Below, piece by piece: positions 6,813 to 13,391 of a stretch of 13,391 nt of DNA (positions are counted from its first letter, which is position 1; each line of letters starts with the position of its first letter). This stretch comes from Caldilineaceae bacterium (lineage in GTDB: Bacteria; Chloroflexota; Anaerolineae; Caldilineales; Caldilineaceae), in the NCBI GenBank assembly GCA_015494005.1, contig WGCB01000262.1, forward strand, positions 1-13,391. Reading direction: 5' to 3'. The notes under the pieces are model-generated. The model did not search any database, had not been told where the DNA came from, and saw nothing but the letters and a program-made list of their open reading frames with translations. Made by a program: the position numbers and the translations under genes.

Positions 6813-7799
6813 TCAGTCGTAGCGTCGACGGTAGCGGTTGCGCAGGATGATGGCCACGGAGTTCATGGCGAAGAGCATGGCCAGCAGCACGATGATCCCC
6901 GCGGCCGCGTTCACGTGGAAGCCCGCCTGGGGCCGGGAGACCCAGTTGAAGATCTGGATGGGCAGCACGGTGAAGGGCGTGCGCAGGGCCTCCAGGGAAG
7001 CCGGGGGCAGGTAGGCGATGTAGGTGAGGGCGCCGATGGTGATCAGGGGCGCGGTCTCGCCGATGGCCCGGGAGAGGGCCAGGATGGTGCCGGTGAGGAT
7101 CCCGGGCATGGCCATAGGCAGCACGTGGTCCCGGAGCACCTCCCACTTGGTGGCGCCCAGGGCCAGCCCGGCCTGGCGCAGGCTGTCCGGGACGGCCTTC
7201 AGCGCCTCCCGGGTGGCGATGATGATCACCGGCATGACCAGCAGGCTCATGGTCAGCCCTCCGGCCAGGATGGTGCGGCCGTTGGTGAGGGGGGAGAGGT
7301 AGCGCACGAAGAGCTCCAGGCCCAGCAGGCCGTAGATGATGGAGGGCACGCCGGCCAGGTTGGCGATGTTGATCTCGATGAGCCGGGTGAGCCGGTTCTT
7401 GGGCGCGTACTCCTCCAGATAGAGGGCCGCGGAGACGCCCAGGGGGAAGGCGATCGCCGCGGTGAGGCCCATGAGCCAGAGCGAGCCCACCAGGGGCGAG
7501 AGGATCCCGGCCCGGGCCGGTCGCCGGGAGGGGAAGCTGGTCAGGAACTGCCAGCTCAGCCGGGGCAGCCCCTCCTGGAAGACGCTCCACAGCAGCCAGG
7601 CCAGCACCACCAGGCCGAAGACCGTGGCCAGCACAGTCAAGGGCTGGAAGAGGGCGTCCAGGCGTTTTCGCCAGGCCAGGTTCGGGCGGAAGCCCCCCTC
7701 CGAGGCCACCGGCAGGGGTTTCTTCACCGGCCTGCGGGCAGGCGGGACAGTCATGGTGGGTTCCAGGCGAATCAACGATGGGTTGTTCTCGCTCATCAT
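6813..7799 (-). CDS. pstA: Phosphate ABC transporter permease PstA
   Basis: One of the two membrane channel subunits of the Pst importer, 328 residues. A cytoplasmic N-terminal tail of about 50 residues, rich in Pro and Arg, is followed by six hydrophobic segments, including about 53-75, 103-128, 141-165, 180-196, 235-260 and 297-320. The cytoplasmic EAA loop that docks on PstB is clear at 198-235 ([23 protein letters not shown] onward, shown here in part). [12 protein letters not shown] (150-161) and [10 protein letters not shown] are PstA hallmarks. The start codon overlaps the pstC stop (ATGATGA), which implies translational coupling. A second ATG follows directly at 7796, so the true first residue may be one later. 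The tail before the first membrane segment is longer than in many PstA proteins. Confidence 0.97.
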   Translation of the reverse strand: MMSENNPSLIRLEPTMTVPPARRPVKKPLPVASEGGFRPNLAWRKRLDALFQPLTVLATVFGLVVLAWLLWSVFQEGLPRLSWQFLTSFPSRRPARAGILSPLVGSLWLMGLTAAIAFPLGVSAALYLEEYAPKNRLTRLIEINIANLAGVPSIIYGLLGLELFVRYLSPLTNGRTILAGGLTMSLLVMPVIIIATREALKAVPDSLRQAGLALGATKWEVLRDHVLPMAMPGILTGTILALSRAIGETAPLITIGALTYIAYLPPASLEALRTPFTVLPIQIFNWVSRPQAGFHVNAAAGIIVLLAMLFAMNSVAIILRNRYRRRYD

Positions 7800-8734
7800 T
7801 CGTATTGCTCCCGGTAGCGGCGCACGATCCAGTCACTGATCACGTTCAACGTGAGGGTGATGAGGAAGAGGGTCATGCCCACGGCAAAGATGGTGCGGTA
7901 GGCCAGGCTGCCAGCCGGGGTGTCCCCCAGGCTGACCTGGACGATGAAGGCGGTCATGGTCTCGATGGGCACCAGAGGGTTCAGGGTCAGGCGGGGGTTC
8001 TGCCCCGCGGCGATGGCCATGATCATGGTCTCCCCCACGGCCCGGGAGACCCCCAGGATGAAGGCGGCCACGATCCCGGAGAGGGCGGCCGGCAGCACCA
8101 CTCCCCGGATCACCTCCCACTTGGTGGCGCCCAGGGCGTAGGCCCCTTCCCGCAGGGCCCGGGGCACCGCGTGGATGGCGTCCTCGCTGATGGAGGCCAC
8201 CGTGGGGATGATCATCACCCCCATGACCAGGCCGGCGCTCAGGGCGTTGAAGGTGGCCATCCCTGGGAAGAGCTGCTTGAGCATGGGGGTCACGGTCAGG
8301 AGGGCGAAGTAGCCGTAGACCACCGTGGGGATCCCGGCCAGGAGCTCCAGGGCCGGTTTCAGGAAGGAGCGGGCCCGGGGCGAGGCATACTCGCTCAGGT
8401 AGATGGCCGCCAGCAGGCCCACCGGCAAGGCCAGGGCCAGGGCGATGGCCGTGGTCAGCAGGGTGGCGCTGGCCAGGACCAGGATCCCGAAGTGCTTCTC
8501 GGTGAAGAGGGGGGTCCACTGGGTGCTGGTCAGGAAATCCCAGAGGGAGACCTCCCGAAAGAAGGCCACGGTCTCGAAGAGCAGCACGGCGATGATGCCC
8601 AGGGTGGTGAGGATGGAGACCAGGGCCGCACCGCCGAAGAGGGCTCGGAGGATCCGCTCCTTGCGGTGTTTCCGGCGCAGGCGGGCGGCCACATCGGCTT
8701 CCTGGCCGCCCCACCCGATTTCGATCAGGCTCAT
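7796..8734 (-). CDS. pstC: Phosphate ABC transporter permease PstC
   Basis: The partner channel subunit of PstA, 312 residues from the ATG at 8734. That start has AAAGGAGC about 8 nt upstream; an upstream in-frame TTG at 8755 would put this ribosome site inside the gene and is rejected. Six hydrophobic segments are visible, among them about 32-58, 83-112, 127-148, 163-181, 217-241 and 280-302. The EAA loop runs from E184 to about 220 and includes the [14 protein letters not shown] core. [15 protein letters not shown] (131-145) and [10 protein letters not shown] (230-239) are characteristic of PstC. It starts 37 bp after the pstS stop and overlaps the pstA start, the usual pstSCAB order. Confidence 0.97.
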   Translation of the reverse strand: MSLIEIGWGGQEADVAARLRRKHRKERILRALFGGAALVSILTTLGIIAVLLFETVAFFREVSLWDFLTSTQWTPLFTEKHFGILVLASATLLTTAIALALALPVGLLAAIYLSEYASPRARSFLKPALELLAGIPTVVYGYFALLTVTPMLKQLFPGMATFNALSAGLVMGVMIIPTVASISEDAIHAVPRALREGAYALGATKWEVIRGVVLPAALSGIVAAFILGVSRAVGETMIMAIAAGQNPRLTLNPLVPIETMTAFIVQVSLGDTPAGSLAYRTIFAVGMTLFLITLTLNVISDWIVRRYREQYE

Positions 8735-8771
8735 GGCACTGCTCCTTTGCGGCAACGGGGTATGTCCATGG

Positions 8772-9827
<1,056 letters not shown>

Positions 9828-9828
9828 T

Positions 9829-9861
9829 CCTTTCCGTGGTGGATCCTTTCCGTAGTGGATC
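9829..9861. repeat. Two tandem copies of a 16-bp unit containing the pstS ribosome site
   Basis: The plus strand reads CCTTTCCGTGGTGGATC at 9829-9845 and CCTTTCCGTAGTGGATC at 9845-9861, a period of 16 with one difference. On the transcript this gives two GGAAAGGA ribosome-binding sequences 16 nt apart in front of pstS. Only the downstream copy is near a usable start codon. Further GGATCGAT repeats follow at 9858 and 9868. Confidence 0.85.
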
Positions 9862-9906
9862 GATGGCGGATCGATTCGATAGTGCATGGCTTTTGTCATC
9901 ACCCTC

Positions 9907-9912
9907 AGCATA
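9907..9912 (-). promoter_or_regulatory. Candidate -10 element of the pstS promoter
   Basis: TATGCT on the minus strand lies 9 bp downstream of the last TTAACC repeat. No good -35 is present at 17 bp; the Pho box overlaps that place, as is usual for PhoB/PhoP-activated promoters. The leader would be about 70 nt. This is a single weak hexamer and is tentative. Confidence 0.35.
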
Positions 9913-9921
9913 GCCGGGACA

Positions 9922-9994
9922 GGTTAACAGACGGGGTGGGTCGCTGGGCCACAGGGTTAAGAGTGAGCGAACGGCGTGTAAACGTTTGGTTAAA
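9922..9994 (-). promoter_or_regulatory. Pho box array: 11-bp-phased direct repeats upstream of pstS
   Basis: On the minus strand the repeats are TTTAACC (9994-9988), TTTACAC (9982-9976), TTCGCTC (9971-9965), TTAACCC (9960-9954) and TTAACC (9927-9922). The steps between their TT positions are 12, 11, 11 and 33 bp, the last being three turns of 11. OmpR-type phosphate regulators (E. coli PhoB, Bacillus and Streptomyces PhoP) bind tandem direct repeats of 11 bp period, with TTAACA-like units in Bacillus. The regulator gene is next door and the pst operon lies directly downstream. Three of the units are strong and the third is weak. Confidence 0.7.
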
Positions 9995-10029
9995 GGGGGC
10001 TGGGATTCGGTGCAGTGCACCGGCCCAAC

Positions 10030-10054
10030 AAAAAAGGCGAGCCATCGGCTCGCC
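10030..10054 (-). terminator. Intrinsic terminator after phoR
   Basis: On the minus strand a perfect 8-bp stem, GGCGAGCC with GGCTCGCC (arms 10047-10054 and 10036-10043), closes a 3-nt loop and is followed by six T (10035-10030). It begins 23 nt after the phoR stop. It separates the phoBR transcript from the pst promoter. Confidence 0.9.
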
Positions 10055-10077
10055 GTCCATTTTGTCGCCGTTCCGTT

Positions 10078-11550
10078 CTACGCGTCCCGGGCCACGCTCC
10101 CTGCCTCCCGGGCCACGGGCAGGCTGAAGGAAATGGTCGTCCCCTGGCCCTCCCGGCTCTCTGCCCAGATGCGGCCGCCGTGGGCCTGGACGATGTGCTT
10201 GGCGATGGCCAGGCCCAGGCCGGTGCCCTGGCCGGAGCGGGCCCGATCCGCCCGGAAGAAGCGCTCGAAGATCCGGGGCAGGTCCTCCGCGGGGATGCCC
10301 ACGCCCGTGTCCGCCACCTGGATCACCACTCCAGGCGGCTCACCCTGCCCGGGAGAGGAGGCCTGGACGTAGGCGCTGACCCGGATCTGCCCACCGGCTG
10401 GGGTGAACTTGATGGCGTTGTGCACCAGGTTGGTGATCACCTGCTGGGTGCGCTCTTGGTCCGCCAAGACCCGGGGCAGGCGGGCTGGCAGGTCCACCAC
10501 CAGGGTGATGCCCGCCCGGGCCGCCTGGGTCTGGAGCCGCTCCACCGGCCCCAGGACGATTTCACTCACCGGGGTGGCGGCCCAGTGGAAGGGCACCTGC
10601 CGGGACTCGATGCGGGAGAGCTCCAGCAGCTCCTGCACCATCTGGGCCAGGGAGTCCACCTCCGTCTCGATCCGGTCCAGGAAGCGCTGGGCCGCGGGTG
10701 GATCCGCCAAGGCGCCGTCCCGCAGGGTCTCCACCAGGGCCCGGAGCGAGGCCAGGGGCGTGCGCAGCTCGTGGGAGACGTTGCTGATGAAGTCCTTGCG
10801 GATGCGCTCCAGCTGCCGCCGCTTGCTCAGATCCCGCAGAACCACCAGGTAGCCCTTGCGGAAGCCGTCCCAGAAGGGGGCCACCGTCACCCGCAGGGCC
10901 CGGCCATCGTTCATCTCCAGGAGCTCGCTCTGGAGCTCGTCCTCCTCCTGGCACTCCTCCAGCAGCTCCACCATGCGGTGATCCCGCACCACCTGGGGGA
11001 AGGAAGCGCCGACCGTCACCGGCCCGGTCAACCGGAGCAGGCGGGAGAGGGCCGGGTTGGCCCGCTGCACCCGCCCCGCCTCGTCCAGGATCAGGATGCC
11101 GTCCTGCAGGTGGTCCAGGACCGCGGCCATGCGACTTTCCTTCTGGGCCAGCCGGTCCATGCGCCCCTGAGAGACGGCCACCAGCCGGTTGAAGGCCAGG
11201 CTGAGCTGGGCGATCTCGTCCCTGGCCGAGGAGGTGGCGGGCTCGCCCTCGTCCTGGATCAGCTCTTCAGCCATGCGGGTCAGGCGGCGGAGGGGGCGGG
11301 CCAGGCTTTCGGACAGGATGGAGGCCAGGGCCAAGGTGGCCAGGAGGGCCAGGGCGCCCCCGGCCAGGCCCAGGAAGATCAGGGCGCGGACGGCGCCATC
11401 CAGCTGGGCGACCAGCTCGGGGTTGACGTCCTGGATGGGGAGGGCTTGGAGCTGGCGGATGGCCAGGAAGGTGAGGCCGAAGGCAAGGAGGCCGGTCAGG
11501 AGGAGGAAGGGAAGGGCGATGCGCCAGCGGATGGATCGGAAAGGGTGCAT
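10078..11550 (-). CDS. phoR: Phosphate-regulon sensor histidine kinase PhoR
   Basis: A membrane sensor kinase that phosphorylates the adjacent response regulator when phosphate is scarce. From the ATG at 11550 it has 490 residues: membrane segment 1 at about 10-31, a short outside loop of only about 25 residues, segment 2 at about 55-79, HAMP about 80-130, PAS about 137-240 (AVLDHLQDGILILDEAGRV), HisKA with H260 in SNVSHELRTPLASL, and HATPase with the N box NLVHNAIKF (374-382), G1 DTGVGIP (414-420), F box IFERFFRAD and G2 GTGLGLAIAK (442-451). The tiny outside loop fits PhoR proteins that sense through Pst/PhoU rather than by binding a ligand outside. The frame is open for 64 codons more upstream, but that part is Arg/Pro-rich and overlaps the regulator gene, so I reject it. 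The gap to phoB is 53 bp; the ribosome site is weak. Confidence 0.95.
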   Translation of the reverse strand: MHPFRSIRWRIALPFLLLTGLLAFGLTFLAIRQLQALPIQDVNPELVAQLDGAVRALIFLGLAGGALALLATLALASILSESLARPLRRLTRMAEELIQDEGEPATSSARDEIAQLSLAFNRLVAVSQGRMDRLAQKESRMAAVLDHLQDGILILDEAGRVQRANPALSRLLRLTGPVTVGASFPQVVRDHRMVELLEECQEEDELQSELLEMNDGRALRVTVAPFWDGFRKGYLVVLRDLSKRRQLERIRKDFISNVSHELRTPLASLRALVETLRDGALADPPAAQRFLDRIETEVDSLAQMVQELLELSRIESRQVPFHWAATPVSEIVLGPVERLQTQAARAGITLVVDLPARLPRVLADQERTQQVITNLVHNAIKFTPAGGQIRVSAYVQASSPGQGEPPGVVIQVADTGVGIPAEDLPRIFERFFRADRARSGQGTGLGLAIAKHIVQAHGGRIWAESREGQGTTISFSLPVAREAGSVARDA

Positions 11551-11603
11551 TTGGGGTGCTACTCGCTTTGAACGGCTCGGGCTACGTCCAGGGCTCGCCA
11601 GGG

Positions 11604-12326
11604 TCAGCCCTCGAAGCGGTAGCCGACGCCCCGCACGGTGACCAGGCGGGTGGGGTTGGCCGGGTCGTCCTCGATCTTCTGACGCAGCCAGCGCACATGC
11701 ACGTCCACGGTGCGGCTGCCGCCGCCGTAGTCCCAGCCCCACACCCGCTCCAGGATCAGCTCCCGGCCCAGGGCGATGCCCCGGTTCTGGGCCAGGAAGA
11801 GGAGCAGGTCGAACTCCCGGGGCTTCAGGTGGAGGAGCTCCTGCCCCCGGTAGACCTCCCGCCGCTCGGGATCGATGACCAGATCCCCGAAGACCAGCTG
11901 GCTGGCCGGCCGGGTCTCCGCCCCACCGTTGCCGGATTCGGCCAGGGTCTCCTCCCGGGTGAGGCGGACCCGGCGCAGGTTGGCCTTGATCCGGGCCATG
12001 AGCTCCCGCATGCTGAAGGGCTTGGCCAGGTAGTCGTCCGCGCCCATCTCCAGGCCCACCACCCGGTCCACCTCGTCGCTGCGGGCGGTGAGCATGAGGA
12101 TGGGCACGTTGCTCTCCTGGCGCAGGATGCGGCAGACTTCGAAGCCGTCCAGGCCTGGGAGCATCACGTCCAGGACGATCAGGTCCGGCTGTTCCTGGCG
12201 GGCCATCTCCAGGGCCTGGAGGCCGTCGGTGGCGGTGCGGACTTCGTAGCCCTGGCGCACCAGGTTGTACTCCAGGGTCTCTAGCAGGCTCGGTTCGTCC
12301 TCAACAACCAGCACTTTCTGCGCCAT
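11604..12326 (-). CDS. phoB: OmpR/PhoB-type phosphate response regulator
   Basis: A 240-residue response regulator. The receiver domain (about 1-120) has the acidic pair E9-D10, phosphoacceptor D53 in [12 protein letters not shown]80 in MLTAR and K102 in AKPF. After a linker of about 25 residues comes an OmpR-type winged helix (about 145-240) with [12 protein letters not shown], the recognition helix [16 protein letters not shown] (204-219) and [10 protein letters not shown] at the end. Paired with phoR and next to pst, it is best named PhoB; PhoP is the equivalent Gram-positive name. The ATG at 12326 has GAAAGG upstream; in-frame ATGs further up add a non-conserved tail. It probably binds the repeats at 9922-9994. 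It starts 75 bp after the DUF47 gene, with no terminator between, so co-transcription is likely. Confidence 0.95.
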   Translation of the reverse strand: MAQKVLVVEDEPSLLETLEYNLVRQGYEVRTATDGLQALEMARQEQPDLIVLDVMLPGLDGFEVCRILRQESNVPILMLTARSDEVDRVVGLEMGADDYLAKPFSMRELMARIKANLRRVRLTREETLAESGNGGAETRPASQLVFGDLVIDPERREVYRGQELLHLKPREFDLLLFLAQNRGIALGRELILERVWGWDYGGGSRTVDVHVRWLRQKIEDDPANPTRLVTVRGVGYRFEG

Positions 12327-12401
12327 GGTTGCCTTTCGTTCGGTGCGGCTGAATGCATCCATCCCCTTCAGCTTACCAACCGACGGCTCGCCTGCCAAAT
12401 C

Positions 12402-13028
12402 TCAGGTCATCTTGACCACCACCGAGCCGATGACGTTGGCGGCCATGTCGGCCCGGTCCGCGGCGTTGCTCACGTGGCGGTAGACCTCTCGGGTGCGCAG
12501 CATCTCCATGATGTGGTGGGTGTTCTCCGGCCCGGAGAAGAGATCCGCCACGGCCTGCCGGTAGACCCGCTCCACCTGGTTCTCCCGGTGTTTGGTGCGC
12601 CGGGCGTGGTCCAGGGCCACCATGGGGTTCTCGTCCAGGCGCTGCATGGCCAGGAGCAGCTCGTCCCCGGCCTCCCGCAGGCGGTTCACCATCTCGATGA
12701 GGTATTTGTCCGGCTTGACCTTGAGCAGCCGGATCTCGACGACCGTGCTGTAGGCGTAGTCCAGCACGTCGTCCAGGTAGAGGGAGAGATCGTAGATGTC
12801 CTCCCGGTCGAAAGGGGTGATGAAGGTCTTGTGCAGCTCGTCGATGAGGATGCGCCGCAGTTCGTCCCCTTCCTTCTCGTACCGTTCCACCTGCTGGGCC
12901 GCCTCCTCGGCCTCGGTGGTGACGAAACGCCACAGGGCCTCGGTGCCCACCTCCACCTTCTCGGCCTGCTGCTCCAGCAGATCGATGAAAATGTTCTTGC
13001 GTTTGCCTGTGCGTGACCAAAAACCCAT
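12402..13028 (-). CDS. DUF47 family PhoU-like protein associated with Pit transporter
   Basis: A 208-residue, mostly helical cytoplasmic protein of the DUF47 (PhoU-like, TIGR00153) family. The start MGFWSRTGKRKNIFIDLLEQQAEKV, here from the ATG at 13028 with a GGGGGAGGA ribosome site, is typical, as are the metal-type motifs RYEKEGDELRR (49-59), ITPFDREDIYDLSLYLDDVLDY (middle part, about 70-91) and the closing DRADMAANVIGSVVVK (191-206). DUF47 genes usually sit beside pit genes and are thought to modulate low-affinity phosphate permeases, much as PhoU does for Pst. Here it follows pit by 82 bp and precedes phoB by 75 bp. The upstream extension of the frame lacks family features and is rejected. 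Confidence 0.94.
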   Translation of the reverse strand: MGFWSRTGKRKNIFIDLLEQQAEKVEVGTEALWRFVTTEAEEAAQQVERYEKEGDELRRILIDELHKTFITPFDREDIYDLSLYLDDVLDYAYSTVVEIRLLKVKPDKYLIEMVNRLREAGDELLLAMQRLDENPMVALDHARRTKHRENQVERVYRQAVADLFSGPENTHHIMEMLRTREVYRHVSNAADRADMAANVIGSVVVKMT

Positions 13029-13110
13029 GCTTGTCCTCCCCCTGGTTCGCTGTGCCGGCTGCTTCCGGCAGGGAATGGTTGTCTGTTCTGTTGCCCCGCC
13101 CTTCACGCTG

Positions 13111-13391
13111 TCATGGCCCCAGCACCAGGCGCAGCAGGACGTAGAGGACCGCAGCGATGATCGTGGTGATGGGCACGGTGATGAGCCAGGCGATGAGGAT
13201 GTCCGTCAGGTTGGTCCAGCGCACCTGGCTCATGCGCTCCGACGCCCCCACGCCCACGATGGCGGAGCTGACCACGTGGGTGGTGCTCACCGGCCCGCCC
13301 AGGAGGGAGGCGCCCAGGATCACCGTGGCGGAGGCGAGCTGGGAGACGAAGCTGTGGATGGGGCGGATGCGGTAGAATTTGCCTCCCAGGG
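13111..13391 (-). CDS. pit: Inorganic phosphate transporter, Pit family, C-terminal end (cut by the window edge)
   Basis: The frame enters from the right edge and stops with TGA at 13113-13111, leaving about 92 codons. The visible part contains RIRPIHSFVSQLASATVILGASLLGGP, quoted here only by its key part LGGPVSTTH, followed by VVSSAIVGVGASE and a last membrane segment ILIAWLITVPITTIIAAVLYVLL. The PVSTTH motif within a small-residue membrane stretch is the signature of the second repeat of Pit/PiT permeases, which import phosphate with a cation at low affinity and without ATP. An in-frame GTG at 13323 is internal, not the start, since conserved residues precede it. It is the first visible gene of a likely pit-DUF47-phoB-phoR unit. 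Confidence 0.93.
   Translation of the reverse strand, partial: LGGKFYRIRPIHSFVSQLASATVILGASLLGGPVSTTHVVSSAIVGVGASERMSQVRWTNLTDILIAWLITVPITTIIAAVLYVLLRLVLGP

Noticed and set aside
11551..11742. 64-codon N-terminal extension of phoR overlapping phoB
   Set aside because: The extension is Arg/Pro-rich, overlaps the conserved end of the regulator gene and precedes a normal kinase start just before the first membrane segment.
12327..12401. Possible promoter (TTGGCA, 17 bp, TAAGCT) between the DUF47 gene and phoB
   Set aside because: The -10 matches the consensus at only three of six positions and no Pho repeats are present, so it cannot be told from chance.
13053..13070. Hairpin TGCCGG / CCGGCA between pit and the DUF47 gene
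   Set aside because: Only six base pairs with a 6-nt loop and no T run; too weak to call a terminator or attenuator.

Overview
The window is a high-GC bacterial chromosome segment. It is dominated by a complete inorganic-phosphate sensing and uptake locus, all on the minus strand, followed by a small tRNA-modification pair. I suspect the phylum Chloroflexota. The reasons are a stand-alone bacterial Elp3, which is uncommon outside that phylum and archaea, an OmpR-type phosphate response regulator, and strong GC bias at third codon positions. This is inference from gene content; there is no rRNA or other marker here to settle it.

Reading along the minus strand from the right edge: the C-terminal end of a Pit phosphate permease (13111 to beyond the edge), a DUF47 PhoU-like protein (12402-13028), response regulator phoB (11604-12326) and sensor kinase phoR (10078-11550). 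A strong intrinsic terminator (10030-10054) closes this group. A region of about 250 bp follows, carrying 11-bp-phased TTAACC-like Pho boxes and a candidate -10. It drives pstS (8772-9827), pstC (7796-8734), pstA (6813-7799), pstB (5933-6769) and phoU (5190-5885). Downstream, with its own candidate promoter and a strong terminator, is an unrecognised lipoprotein built from two copies of one domain (3967-4977). Next is a low-molecular-weight protein tyrosine phosphatase family gene (3413-3868).

The left part holds a plus-strand elp3 (1696-3399). It is divergent, by 59 bp, from a minus-strand class I methyltransferase (869-1636) that looks like the Trm9/ALKBH8 family. In eukaryotes these two enzymes act in sequence on the tRNA wobble uridine (cm5U, then mcm5U), so this pair is the most interesting observation in the window. 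The left edge cuts a minus-strand polytopic membrane protein (1-776).

Together, PhoR senses phosphate status, with input from the Pst transporter and PhoU, and phosphorylates PhoB. PhoB should activate the pst operon through the Pho boxes. Placing Pit and DUF47 upstream of phoBR would join low-affinity uptake and the regulator in one transcription unit. No mobile elements, CRISPR arrays, tRNA or rRNA genes were seen. No gene-free stretch exceeds 300 bp; the longest are 9828-10077 and 4978-5189, both described below.
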